Shown here: positions 22,831 to 33,769 of the stretch, piece by piece
How the letters are laid out: each line of letters opens with the position of its first letter
How positions within the stretch are numbered: position 1 is the stretch's first letter
DNA from: Saccopteryx bilineata
Taxonomy: Eukaryota > Chordata > Mammalia > Chiroptera > Emballonuridae
NCBI RefSeq assembly: GCF_036850765.1
Contig: NC_089494.1
Span: 229,542,779 to 229,606,778 of the forward strand
Length of the DNA: 64,000 nucleotides
Direction of reading: 5' to 3'
Made by a program: the position numbers and the translations under genes
The notes under the pieces: generated by a model
The model's database searches: none
Told to the model about the DNA's origin: nothing
What the model saw: only the letters and a program-made list of their open reading frames with translations

Positions 22831-23626
22831 AGAGCACACAATTAAATGGGGGTTTTAAAATAACTTCCTCCTTCCACTCCATAGTGAGGCATGATCTCCC
22901 CTCCTCTGGACTCCTGGCATCCCTGTTCAACTCAGTTTAGCACTGAGAAATGGCAGGAACGGGAAGTGTTCATCTCTGCATAGGCCGTGTAATGTCAAGG
23001 AAACAATGGCTTTTCTCATACTGGTGTTTTGTGGTGTTGTTTTTCCCTCACAAACCTGTATGTTTGCATACAAACACGTGTAGGAATAGTCTTCACTCCA
23101 CAAAGGAACGTTTTCTCCAGGGGACATAGTGAGGCACCTAGGACAGGGGGCAGCTCACAGGGCGGGGGCCACACCCAGGGCTCAGCAAGGCTAACTTACC
23201 AACCGATATGCAAGTATTTCTTACCAGACTCCAAGGACTATCAGCCTTGATTCTCTCCCATTTTTTTAAAAACATGCAGGCTTCTTGGCCTAGCCTTTGT
23301 TTTCCTATTTTTGACAGAGATATGACTACAAAGAAATCATATTTTTCTAGTAGAGCATGCCACATCTCAAACAGGCAGCCCTCATTCAACTCCAGCTGGA
23401 CGTCGTCTTGTGCCAGTTGAAACTTCCAATTTTTCGAGAGAAGCTGGAAATGGAAATTCTTTGTATTGAATCTTTCTTGTCGGCTCACTAATTTTTAAAT
23501 CTTTGTGCTGGCCAAACACTGTGACCTGGCTTACTGGACGCATCTTATATTCCAGGGGTGTCGCAGGAGTTCTCAAAGATGTGACTCTGGCCTGAAGGGA
23601 CTAGTCCTCTGATGGAAAGGATGGTT

Positions 23627-23642
23627 GGGGGGGGGGGGGGGG
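23627..23642. repeat. Poly-G run (16 G)
   Basis: Sixteen consecutive G. Able to form a G-quadruplex and prone to sequencing error. Confidence 0.9.
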
Positions 23643-24849
23643 ATGTAACTGCCTTGTGTAACTAGTAACCTTTTCTAGGTTTTGTCATTCAACCAGCCAC
23701 AAGGATTCTATGCTATATTTGTCCTCAGCACCCAAGCGCCTTGCTCATGATGTTTTGATTGAGTTGTCCTAAGGCTCGCTTGCTTAGTCTGTCCAGCTGA
23801 ACTGAACATATGAGAGCATAGATGCACAGCCATTTCAATTAAGTCATCATCTTTCTGCATAATCAGTCTCCCAGTACGTACGTTGAAGACAGTAAATAGG
23901 CAAAGAACAGCGCTTCTGGAATTGAACCAGCCTGATCTGCTCGGCAGTAGTTGGATAAAGTCACAGACTACATGTGAGAACGGAGCAGAAGGAACTGTGA
24001 GAATGCAGGGCTTCCTGCGAGACTCAGCTGGCAAAGCCAGTCTGGGCGACCGCTGTGACTGGCACCTCTTTCCCAAGCTTGCTTTCAGTGCCAACAGGGC
24101 TCCCTGGTTCCTCGCTCTCTGGCATCAGGTGAAATGCAAAGGCAATCAGATTATTTTACCAGAACACAAAATCTAACTGGAATGTATTACCTTTAAAAAA
24201 CATAAGAATGCCTAGAAAATAATTATAATATCCACAATAAGTGGTTAAAAGAAAGACTATAGCTACAAAGTGGGAGGAAGAACAACTTTAAGCTCCAAGA
24301 GTTCATCCTATATAAATACATCATCAAAACAACTCTTCAGTTTTTACCCATAGGTCAGCCAGATAAATATTTACTTATTCTTCAAAGTTAGATTTTTTTA
24401 AATGATGCTTTTTTAATAAAATTAAGACATGCTCCTGGAAAGAGTCAAAGACATATAAAATAAAAATAAAATGTCCTTTCTTCTCCAACACCCTCGCCCC
24501 CCACTATCTCCCTCCTGACTGTAAGTACTAGTAGTTCACCTCCTTCTGAGGAGCCACTGAGCCACTTCACCCGCAAGTGTTGTAAGGTACCAAAAACTAC
24601 AGAATTAATATTAATATTTTAAGAGGCTTGGAGAACATTTTATTAATTTGGGTTAAGGTGTGCAGAGAAATTGTGAGAATAATCTCTGTACTGTGTGACT
24701 GGCATGACCAGGATGGCCCTTGGCATTGTATTGTAAATGCAGAGGGAAGGAAAACATGGATCCCAAGACATTCCACCACACCTGTGGGGAAAGGGGTGAA
24801 TGGCTAGCCAGGAGCAGGAAGAGAAAAGCCAAAATAAACCTTTTCTTAT

Positions 24850-25315
24850 AGCAATGAACCATTTGCGGGCATTTGTCCCCAGAGAAACTACCTCTCCTAT
24901 GTAAATGCGTGTGGTTAACACGTGTGACTCTGGACAGAGAGATAGCAGATGAACACTAGATAATATGGGAATGCCTTTTAATATGTAAAAAGATATCTTT
25001 CTGCCATTGTGTTGACTTGTAAATTTTGTTTTCTCCAAAAGGATGTATGGTTTGCAAATTGAACATGGTCCTATCATGTTAAAGGACATATGACTATAAC
25101 CAATAGTGGTAACCAATTGCTCCTAATTGCAATTTTTGCTTCTGTACTTCCCACTTACAAAACTGTAAGAACAAAGGGCCAGCGCGCGCTCTCCCTCAGA
25201 CTTCTGTTTGGAGTAGCCACCGCTTGGCCAAGCTAGACAATAAAGCTTTGGTGTGTAATCGACAGACTTTGTTCGTGTCTTCAATGTTTTGGGTCCCTCC
25301 GGATTAGGCTTAACA
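24850..25315 (+). mobile_element. Probable solo LTR of an endogenous retrovirus
   Basis: The 3' part looks like a class I (gammaretroviral-type) LTR R/U5: AATAAAGCTTTGGTGTGT at about 25239, then a G/T-rich stretch 'gactttgttcgtgtcttcaa' and an end near GGCTTAACA (about 25314). A CCAAT-like box (ataaccaatagtggtaacca) lies upstream near 25100. I could not place a target duplication or a primer-binding site, and no viral gene follows, so a solo LTR is most likely. The 5' end is a guess. Confidence 0.5.
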
Positions 25316-25329
25316 CTTCCAGGCCCTAT

Positions 25330-26010
25330 TTCCTGCTCACTCAAAATATATGTATGTGGGTGCACATGGCTCTTTTTCACTGGTATCATGCTCTATACTG
25401 TTCAGCAACTTAACATGTTCCTTCTTGTGCAGTCACGTTGCTCGACCCTAGTCTCTTTTATTTATTTATTTATTTTTATTTTTTTGTATTTTTCTGAAGC
25501 TGGAAACGGGGAGAGACAGTCAGACAGACTCCCGCATGCGCCCGACCGGGATCCACCCGGCACGCTCACCAGGGGCGATGCTCTGCCCCTCTGGGGCGTT
25601 GCTCTGCCGCGACCAGAGCCACTCTAGTGCCTGGGGCAGCGGCCAAGGAGCCATCCCCAGCGCCCGGGCCATCTTTGCTCCAATGGAGCCTTGGCTGCAG
25701 GAGGGGAAGAGAGAGATAGAGAGGAAGGAGGGAGGGGTGGAGAAGCAAATGGGCGCTTCTCCTATGTGCCCGGCCGGGAATCGAACCCGGGTCCCCCGCA
25801 CGCCAGGCCGACGCTCTACCGCTGAGCCAACTGGCCAGGGCGACCCTAGTCTCTTTTAATACTATACACAGTATTTTATAGTATTGACATATTATGCTTA
25901 GTTTGTTTAACCACTTCTCCATTGAGAACCATTGAGGTTGCCTCCCGTCTTCCACCCTTGCAAACAATGCTGCAGTCAGTATCACCAGTTTATATTCTAA
26001 TGTGCTTTTG
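25330..26010 (-). mobile_element. Old L1M-like 3' fragment, split by a SINE
   Basis: Pieces on both sides of the SINE (25370-25460 and 25841-26000) follow reversed L1M 3' text: 'tttgtttaaccacttctcca', 'ttgcaaacaatgctgcagtc'. The fragment ends within about 30 bp of the acceptor of LRRC66 coding exon 2. Confidence 0.5.
25461..25840 (-). mobile_element. Rhin-1-type SINE (young)
   Basis: The target duplication is a perfect 18 bp, CGACCCTAGTCTCTTTTA (25443-25460 and 25841-25858). The + strand starts with a TTTA-rich tail. The head boxes are intact. It has a single copy of the CACCAGGGGCGATGCTCTG block. Confidence 0.95.
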
Positions 26011-26021
26011 GGTTTCAATAG

Positions 26022-26191
26022 GATTGTGGAAACTGAAGTCCTTACAGAGTTTGGATCTGTCGTTCAACGGGATATCGCAAATCGGCGTGTCTGATTTCCA
26101 CAACTGCCTGCGACTGGAGAACCTCTATTTAAGGAGCAACAAGATATTCAGGATTCACCTGGAAGCCTTCAAGGGCCTCAACAACTTGCAG
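26022..26191 (+). CDS. LRRC66: LRRC66, coding exon 2 (residues 166-222)
   Basis: It encodes LRRs LWKLKSLQSLDLSFNGISQI, then LRLENLYLRSNKIFRI and the start of the next (GLNNLQ). The two bases GA after the acceptor complete the glycine codon begun at 15048. The donor is TTGCAG|GTTATA, and reading past it gives KM-stop, so the exon must end there. The exon is 170 bp and ends in phase 0. Confidence 0.95.
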
Positions 26192-27521
26192 GTTATAAAA
26201 TGATTTTTACAATACAGGTATTTCAAACACGCCGACATACAGGCAGTTACATTAGAAGAGTATATGAAGAGCTTCTTCATGTCCAGTAATACTTTCAATC
26301 AGAAAATGTAAGTCTATTTTAAGGTTCCCCTAAAATTGCTGAAGTCTCTCTCTTGCTTTAAAAATCAGAGGTCTCAGTAAGGGACATGAATTTTACTTCA
26401 AACATAATATTCAGCAGCGACCATTGGCATATTATTTTTCTAAATCAAATTAAACCCCCCCACCCCCCAGTCTGCACTTGGCAGTCAGCAAGTAATGAAA
26501 GTTGGCTGCAAGGGCGGCCAGAGGTCCTGCGGCCGGAGGCAGTCTGGAACACCTGGGGAGGGGCCTCTACCGCAGCCTGGTGGAGGCTGAATGTCAGCCC
26601 GCGGGACTGGGCGACTCCGAGAGCCAGGGACCTCATGGCTCCCATACCCGAGCGGGGATGGAATCACAAAAATGATAACGAGGAAAGTCATACTTGCCAG
26701 CACTCCCCACATACTGATACTGTTCTAAACATCAGCTCTCTCCAGCGGTGGGGGGCGGGTCCGTTTCACATCTGGAGTGCCTGGCAGTTCATCTCACTGG
26801 AGGTGTGAGGGGAGGGGAGGGCGGAGAAACCCGGAAGCTCGGCTCTAGTTTCGGCAGCTTCAGCCCTTTCTCCTCCAAGTACCTTCCTCCTCCCCGCCCC
26901 TCTTTGGGGGGATAGTGTAAAATCTCCCCTCCATGCTTCTTTAGATACACTAGGATGGCCTCCAGTGTGGCACCTGGAGATAGATGCCTTAGAAAAGGCT
27001 TTAGTCCCCAATCCCATAACCTCCCTCACACACACCCATTCTTGATCTAGGCCAGTATCATCCCGTAGAAACGTCATGTGAGCCACAGATGCAGTGTTAC
27101 GTGTTCTAGTTAACTAGGTTTTTAAAGCAATAATGAGCAGGAGAATTTCATTTTAGTAATGAATTTTAACCGATTATACCCAACTATTACCTTTTATACA
27201 CGTATTCAAAATAAATATCATCAATGAGATGTTACATTCTCTTTTTCATACTAAGTCTTCAAAACCTGGTGGATATTTTACACTGACCACCCATCCCAAC
27301 TTGGACTAGCCACATGTTAACCCTCTACAGCCACGTATTAGACAGCATCAGCATAGACAGCTGATGTTTTCCTAGTTTTATGTAAAGTGATATTCAAGCA
27401 CAGCTGCAAGATAAATCTCCAACTCCCCCCCTCAATTCAACCAGAATGACCCCCAACTCCCTCCTCTATCAAAAGGAGACAGTGGAGCAATGGCTGAAGT
27501 AGCTAGAGTAACTTTCATTGG

Positions 27522-27840
27522 TGTAATGCCAGTGGCTGAGGCCAGGCAGGTTCACACTGGATTTGGGCAGACGGCAGAGAAACAGAGAAGCCAGAAAGCG
27601 TTGGGCCATTCCCATATAATAGAGTCTCCCAACAGCGGTCGAGCAAACAGGCAGGGGAAAACCACTTATCAAGCAAACAAAGGGCAAAAATGGCCCCTCA
27701 CAGTGACGGGCAGGCAATCCGCACTGAGGGCAAGCACCCGTCGCCTTACAGAGTCTATACACAGGTAGCGCTGCTATGTGCTCACGCGCTAGTCAGGCAA
27801 AGTACAAGCGAGCAAGCCTAACACAGCTATTTTCCCAACA
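27522..27840 (-). mobile_element. Solo LTR-like element with 5-bp target duplication
   Basis: On the - strand it starts TGTTGGGAAAATAGC and ends GGCATTACA, the TG...CA form of an LTR. ATTGG flanks both sides (27517-27521 and 27841-27845). It is 319 bp and shares its middle with 19329-19871. No internal region or ORF. Confidence 0.65.
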
Positions 27841-27849
27841 ATTGGCGTT

Positions 27850-28070
27850 TCACAGGGGAGTGGACTCTAGAACCAGCTACCTGGGTTTAAAGCTAGATTC
27901 TGCCACTTGCCAGCCACACGATCTTGGCCAAGTTACCAAATCTCTCTGTGCCTCAGTTTTCTCATCTGGAAAATGGAGACGGCTTATTTCCTTCCTTGTA
28001 AAGTTTTGTGACAAATATCTTAATACATAGAAAATGCCTCAAACAGTACTTGGAATATTGTAAGTTCTTT
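27850..28070 (+). mobile_element. MIR element
   Basis: It has a clear MIR core: 'ctgccacttgccagccacac', 'cttggccaagttaccaaatc', 'tgcctcagttttctcatctg', 'gaaaatggagac'. Confidence 0.8.
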
Positions 28071-28129
28071 ATAAATGTAGACTACATATAGAAATTCTAA
28101 ATAGACCACAGAGTCCTACTCTTTTAATA

Positions 28130-28520
28130 TACAAATCTGACTGTGTCGCTTATTTCAAACCTCTCAGCTTTCATAACAAGGGCCTGGTTGCTCTCCAACC
28201 TTTTGCCTGGAAGAGCTAACTCTTATTAATTTTTCCAACGTCACTTCCTCAGCGAGGCCTTCCCTGGGCTTCCAGATTGAATTAGTTGCCCTTTAATATA
28301 CACTTATATAATGTGATAGGTTTTTTTCACATTGCACTTGTCTAACAGAAATTATTAAGTTTTAAGTATGATTAGTTGTTAATGCCTATATCCTCATAAC
28401 CCTTCTACTAGATGCTGAGCTCTTTTAGGACATACATCATGTTTATTTTGTTTTCTAGTGCTCAGCATATGTCTAATACAGATTACCTGTTTTAAAGAAC
28501 CTGTTGAATAAACAAAGGAT
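28130..28520 (+). mobile_element. L2 LINE 3' end
   Basis: 'cagcgaggccttccctgggc', 'gatgctgagctcttttagga', 'ctgttgaataaacaaagg' follow the L2 terminal pattern. Confidence 0.65.
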
Positions 28521-28539
28521 GAAGGAATGGATGATGATC

Positions 28540-29130
28540 ATGGATAGGAGGGTCAGTTATCTGTTGTTGCACAACAACTTACTATAAACGTAGCAGTCCA
28601 AAACCACATACATACATTACGTCACGATTTCTATGGGTCAGGAATCCAGGCAAGGCTCAGCTGGGCCCACTGCTAAGGGCCTCTCAAGAGGCTCCAATCA
28701 AGGTGTTGGCCAGGGCTGGATTCTCACCAGATGGCCCAGTGGAGCAGTGTCTACTGCCAAGCTCACATGGAAATGAAGGGGAAACCTTCATTCAGCTCCT
28801 TGCGGGCTGTTGATGAGGCTCCGTTCCTGACTGGCTGTGAGCCGAGGCCTGCCCTCAGATCTGTGCCATGTGGGCCTTTCCACAGGGCAGTTCACAGCAT
28901 GGCAGCTTGCATCAGAGCCCAAGGAGAGCGCCAGCTTAGGAAACACAATGCAGTCTCAAGTAATGTAATCATTGAAGTGACATCCCATTGCTTTTGCCAT
29001 ATTCTGATGGTTAGAATCCAGTCAAAGGCCCCGCCTACACTCAAGAGGAGGAGATTTCTCAAGGCATAAACACCAAGAGGCAGGATCATTGGGGACTGCC
29101 TTAGAATCTGCCGCATTATCAGAGCAGATG
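28540..29130 (+). mobile_element. Ancient unclassified interspersed repeat
   Basis: Text such as 'gttatctgttgttgcacaac', 'tttctatgggtcaggaatcc', 'tgacatcccattgcttttgc', 'aaggccccgcctacactcaa' is widespread in mammalian genomes. I recognise it as repeat-derived but cannot name the family with confidence. No coding potential. Confidence 0.5.
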
Positions 29131-29910
29131 AGAAAGCCCACGTAGCCTGGCAGTGGTCCCCAATCCACCACAGTTAGGTTGTCAGATTACCTGGGGATCT
29201 CATTTAGTGTACTGCATACTGGTTATAAGTACATTTGTATATGTAATTACCTTGTGTCTGTTTTATTTTCTATGCATTTCAATTGTGCTTTGCAAGTCTT
29301 CTGCAGCTCACAGGTAATAAATAGATGCTACAAACAAACTAAAAAACACCCCCAAGACTGTTTTAAATCATCTGTAATTCTCAATTCACCTGCCCAAATT
29401 ATACAATGTCTCCTTTGCTATTATTCCTTCTACATGTTTGGTAATAACTTAAAACCCGGTTTTGGAAAAGGATGAACATATTTGGTACCAGCAAGATGCA
29501 TATTAAAATAGATGGCTTTTTTCCTTCAGATGTATTTAATACTGACACAATGCAATATGTCTTCCCATATCAGATTCTTCTCAGAAGCCAGAGTTTTCAA
29601 ACCATGAATTCATCGTGTTTAGATGGAATAAATTAAGTTTCACTGGCATTTCAAATTAGCATCCTTTTTCTTAACCTTATTCCATTCTTCTTAGATTCAG
29701 TGATTTGAGGAGCAGTATACGCTTCCCCCAACTTTCCCTGCGTACATTTCTGTCAAGCGGTAGGGGGTGGCTGCTTCCTTAGCCGCATTCGACTGTTCTG
29801 TTTTCATCTTTTCTCAGAAATTACTTCTCCTGGATCTTCTTATTAGCTTTCTGGCCGCTCTCCAGTCTTGCTTTCAATTCAATGATGTGTAATGTCATAG
29901 CTGCTAGAAT

Positions 29911-29928
29911 GGGGGGGGGGGGGGGGGG
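29911..29928. repeat. Poly-G run (18 G)
   Basis: Eighteen consecutive G, followed 18 bp later by a 15-A run. It creates false proline/glycine ORFs. Confidence 0.9.
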
Positions 29929-30655
29929 AATGCAGACAAGCACTAAAAAAAAAAAAAAAGGAAGAAGGAAAGCAAAAACACAACGACCTGAAAACCCTGA
30001 GAACATTTCGCTCCGTGCTGGAGGAGGTGTCCATGAGAAAATTATTGATCCTAGGCAAGGCAAGGCCAGGCCAAAGCAAAACAAAAAAAAAAAATATTTT
30101 TCTTGCCAATCCTACTCTCCTACCTCCTATCCTGGCAACCTTCCTCTGGCAGCCAAGACCGCTTGGCTGCTCCACATGGGAAAGGTCACCCTCATTACCT
30201 ACATTCAGGGAGAACTCGGACTCTGCATGTAGTGGTCTTGGTGACGGTGCTGTTGGATTGATTCTTTAAATCAGCTCTTAAGAATTTATCTAAGGGAGAG
30301 GGTCCTGCCCTCTCCCCAACTTAAAAAAAAAAAAAAAGAATTTATCTAACCCAAGATATCAGTGCTTTTTCCCTGATGTTTATAAAATAGTTGACCTAAG
30401 ATAACATTCAGCCTCTCTGATTTTCGTCCATAGTCCTCTTTTTATGTGTCAGCAAGATTTCCATTATTCCTTTTCTATCTTTCTCTTCTTCTAATAACCA
30501 TCTGCTCCTTCCCAAACGCCGAGATCCCACCCTGGTGCCTCGCTCCAGGCCCCCAGCCCTTCCCTCCAGGGCGATGGGAGCTCAGCTCCAGGAGGGTGTG
30601 CTGTGGGGTGGAAGGCACCTTGTGAAGCCAGGTCAGATTTCAGCTCTGCCGTTTC

Positions 30656-30690
30656 TTTCATTCATTCATTCATTCATTCATTCATTCCTT
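30656..30690. repeat. (ATTC)n microsatellite
   Basis: Eight consecutive TTCA/ATTC units preceding a MIR-like or L2-like end ('ggagcacctgctgtgtacta'). Confidence 0.9.
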
Positions 30691-30762
30691 TCTCCACTAT
30701 TTATGGAGCACCTGCTGTGTACTAGGGGCCGCATGGAATAGACTATGGGTCCTAGCCCAGTG

Positions 30763-31116
30763 TCCTCCTCTGGGAACAAAAGGGAGGGGGATGAGGAATT
30801 TGTTGGGAGGTGTAGAGATAATATATATAAGGCAGCCAGTGAGATGCCTGGCAGACAGCGGGCTCTGCAGATAGCAGCTGGAGCTGCACCCGACTGGGCT
30901 TTCCCTGCTGGATGCTGCCCCTGCCGTGCCCACTTTCAACGGGTCCTTCTCTGTGTTTCCAGTGCCACCAAACCCTTGCTGTTCCCGCTTTCCCTTTCAC
31001 TTCTGATTAGTCTAGAAATTAGACATCTTGTATGCTCTGAGTAGCACAGATGCAGAGAAATGTACTACTGCCCTTGATGCAAAGGTTGTGTCCCTGCTAC
31101 TTCTGGTCAGCCACAG
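30763..31116 (+). repeat. Copy A of a 354-bp intronic duplication
   Basis: From TCCTCCTCTGGGAACAAAA to GTCAGCCACAG this segment matches 32778-33131 without a gap and with 7 substitutions by my count (about 98% identity). It contains an ATAATATATATAAGG TATA-like sequence. It has no poly-A tail, inverted ends or shared flanking direct repeat that I can see. The flanks differ completely between the copies. Confidence 0.95.
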
Positions 31117-31284
31117 TCTCGTGCTGTGTGTCCCCGTCATTCAGTATCTTCTACCACTTACAGGACCATCGTGCTTTTAGACAATTTAGACCTAGTATCG
31201 AATTCTAGACCTCGATAACAGTGGGGAGTCTAAGTTGTACCTAACAGTACAATTCACAATGCATAGGGAAGAAGGAAGGGAAAA

Positions 31285-31470
31285 TGATCGGGCATCTAAT
31301 ATAGGCACCACATGTAAAGCTTTTGCATACATTTAATCCTAACCACGACCTTGGCAGGCAGACTCCTAGAGAGCGATCAGTTTGCTGAGGCTCACAGACT
31401 CATTAGAGACAGAGCAGAGACTTAATCCCAGACCCCTCTGACTCTCAAGTCAGTGCTAACTTCTGATTGC
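31285..31470 (+). mobile_element. MIR-like remnant
   Basis: 'catttaatcctaaccacgac', 'gctgaggctcacagactcat', 'cagacttaatcccagacccc' (approximate order of a MIR3-like element). Confidence 0.45.
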
Positions 31471-31562
31471 CTCCATAAAGATAGAAATAATATCTGTAAC
31501 TCATGTATTTTCTCTAAATGTCTTTATTCCCAGACTGTCCTAAATTCGTTTCTCTCGAGCAG

Positions 31563-31752
31563 GTGGTGGACCTCAGCCACAATGCTCTGAGCACCGTCCT
31601 GCCGATGATGCTCATTGCTCTCGAGCTCCCCCAGCTGGAGGCTGACCTGACAGGAAACCAGTGGCAGTGTGATGAGAGCCTGGCGCTCTTCCAAAACTTC
31701 ATTTCTGAGTCCTGGAGGAGAAAGTGGGATGTGATTTGCAACAAGTCTCCGG
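31563..31752 (+). CDS. LRRC66: LRRC66, coding exon 3 (residues 223-285)
   Basis: It encodes the last LRR (VVDLSHNALSTVLPMMLIAL) and the LRR C-terminal cap with GNQWQCDESL, SESWRRKWDV and ICNKSPG. The acceptor is TCTCGAGCAG and the donor CCGG|GTAAGT. The 190-bp exon ends one base into the glycine codon completed at 33770. Homology to the human LRRCT is clear. Confidence 0.94.
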
Positions 31753-31979
31753 GTAAGTCAGTAGTGCCTCTCCTCTCTGAAGGGGTTCCAGCTAAACGGA
31801 AAACAGAACAACAATTTAGTCTCATTTGGAACAAGGGCAGCGAGAGTGGTGACCCGCAGCATAGGTCAGCCTTGGGCGGTATCACAGAGCAACCGGCGCT
31901 ACCTGTTTCCCTCAGTTCATGAATAATTCTCTTTATGTGGTCAAAGAAACCTAGTTTGGCCATCTCAAAAACCACTAGA

Positions 31980-32412
31980 GGCCCTGGCCGTTTGGCTCAG
32001 CGGTAGAGCGTCGGCCTGGCGTGCGGGGGACCTGGGTTCGATTCCCGGCCAGGGCACATAGGAGAAGCGCCTATTTGCTTCTCCACCCCCTCCCCCTCCT
32101 TCCTCTCTGTCTCTCTCTTCCCCTCCCGCAGCCAAGGCTCCGTTGGAGCAAAGGTGGCCCGGGCGCTGGGGATGGCTCCTTGGCCTCTGCCCCAGGCGCT
32201 TAGAGTGGCTCTGGTCACAGCAGAGCGACGCCCCGGAGGGGCAGAGCATCCCCCCCTGGTGGGCAGAGCATCGCCCCCTGGTGGGCAGAGCATCGCCCCT
32301 GGTGGGCGTGCCGGGTAGATCCCAGTTGGGCGCATGCAGGAGTCTGTCTGACTGTCTCTCCCCGTTTCCAGCTTCAGAAAAATACAAAAAAAAAAAAAAA
32401 AAAACAAAAAAA
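31980..32412 (+). mobile_element. Rhin-1-type SINE with triple internal block
   Basis: The target duplication AAACCACTAGA flanks the element (31968-31979 and about 32417-32427). It has three tandem copies of the 'agcatcgccccctggtgggc' block (32245-32309), so it is longer than its relatives. The head has A and B boxes. Confidence 0.92.
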
Positions 32413-32777
32413 ACCAAACCACTAGATTTAGTCAAAAACTGAAATTTCATAAGGAGATAATTTTGCCCTGAAGACCTCCCCCCACCAATGTCATGGTTTT
32501 ATCCCAATTCAAACAAATAATCAAAGAAAGAATTCTTAAAACTTGAAACATGATTATTTAAAACATTTGCTAACTCTAAAAATAAACTCCTATACAGAAA
32601 CAAAATACACATAGTTCAAAAGTATCTTTTCCTTCGACTTGTTCCCTGCCACTTCCCAAAGCGCTAGGATATGTTACAGGAGTTGAATATTCTGGAAAGT
32701 TTTTTTTTTTACTATTATCTTTGCTTAACCTCAAACTCATAACTCCAGGGTTGGGGAGAAAGTTGTTTCCCCAACTT

Positions 32778-33131
32778 TCCTCCTCTGGGAACAAAAGCGA
32801 GGGGGATGAGGAATTTGTTGGGAGGTGTAGAGATAATATATATAAGGCACCCAGTGAGATGCCTGGCAGACAGCGGGCTCTGCAGGTGGCAGCTGGAGCT
32901 GCACCCGACTGGGCTTTCCCTGCTGGATGCTGCCCCTGCCGTGCCCACCTTCAACGGGTCCTTCTCTGTGTTTCCAGTGCCACCGAACCCTTGCTGTTCC
33001 CGCTTTCCCTTTCACTTCTGATTAGTCTAGAAATTAGACATCTTGTATGCTCTGAGTAGCACAGATGCAGAGAAATGTACTACTGCCCTTGATGCAAAGT
33101 TTGTGTCCCTGCTACTTCTGGTCAGCCACAG
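32778..33131 (+). repeat. Copy B of the 354-bp intronic duplication
   Basis: Same orientation as copy A and about 2.0 kb downstream. It is preceded by a short hairpin (GTTGGGGA/TCCCCAAC at 32752-32776) that copy A lacks. Sequence between the copies includes LRRC66 coding exon 3 and a SINE. Confidence 0.95.
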
Positions 33132-33769
33132 GACTCATTTTTTAAATGAGTCCTGGACTCTGTTCGATTTAGAACTGACATTAAAGTAGAAACATGGCCG
33201 TGTTTTCCATGTTTAGAAGAAACCTACGAGGATCAGAGAGAAGTCTTAGTGTTGTCGGCACCCTACTTTCATTCCTCTCTGAAAGCCACAGCTGGCTCTC
33301 TGGGGGCGGAAGGCAGACCGGCAGGAGCCAGGAGAGAGCCTGGTTGTTTCTGCTGCTTACCAGCCCTGGGGAACGGTTCGGAGATGATGGCGCGAACACG
33401 GCAGGGCTGAGGCAGGTTTCGCAGGGGGCTGATGGAATGATCCACAGATGTGCAATGGGTCAGGCTATGGGAGAAGAAGCAGTGAGGCTCTCCCTCCAGT
33501 CTGGCTTCTTTCCTCCTGGGGGTGCCCGCCAGTCCAGAAACCTAAGGAATACACATCCTCCTGGGCCAGTGAGCAGCAGAGCCAAGCCTGACAGCCTGTG
33601 TCAACGTGCACAGAGCCATATACATATTACCAGCACTAGCCAGTCAGTAAAACTGCTTATCACCATGTAAAATGCCCTTTAAATACAGCTAGATAAGGAT
33701 TGAGGGGACTCACAGAAGCCTTTAAAACACTGGACTCTAATTTCAATGTGTTTTACGCCCCACCTCCAG

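Larger units (their letters stand above)
15049..26021 (+). other. LRRC66: LRRC66 intron between coding exons 1 and 2 (~11 kb)
   Basis: Bounded by AAAG|GTAAGT and TTTCAATAG|GATTG. It holds four Rhin-1/old SINEs, two LTR-like elements, a hAT MITE, L1 3' fragments and MIRs. Stretches 16200-16690, 17370-18085, 18500-19300, 19880-20900 and 22840-24600 show nothing I can classify apart from simple repeats, MIR scraps and one poly-G run. No ORF there resembles a known protein. Confidence 0.85.
26192..31562 (+). other. LRRC66: LRRC66 intron between coding exons 2 and 3
   Basis: It has a GTTATA donor and CGAGCAG acceptor. Contents are a GC-rich unclassified patch (26500-26660), a solo LTR (27522-27840), MIR and L2 remnants, a degraded long repeat (28540-29130), a poly-G run (29911-29928), an ATTC run (30656-30690) and copy A of a 354-bp duplication (30763-31116). 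Stretches 26660-27470 and 29170-29900 hold nothing I can identify. Confidence 0.8.
31753..33769 (+). other. LRRC66: LRRC66 intron between coding exons 3 and 4
   Basis: Bounded by GTAAGT and CCACCTCCAG. Holds one young SINE (31980-32412) and copy B of the 354-bp duplication. 33132-33769 is unique sequence with an in-frame open stretch before the acceptor, but homology to human LRRC66 begins only after the AG at 33768-33769. Confidence 0.85.

Noticed and set aside
31997..32060. Functional tRNA genes at SINE heads
   Set aside because: The tRNA-like part is fused to a SINE body with a poly-A tail and target duplication each time, so these are SINE promoters.
32752..32776. Helitron end (hairpin next to copy B of the 354-bp repeat)
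   Set aside because: The hairpin is outside the duplicated unit, copy A lacks it, and neither unit starts and ends with the TC...CTRR form.
33700..33769. In-frame start of the long LRRC66 ORF at 33700
   Set aside because: The 33768-33769 AG acceptor and homology to human LRRC66 start at 33770; bases before it are intron.
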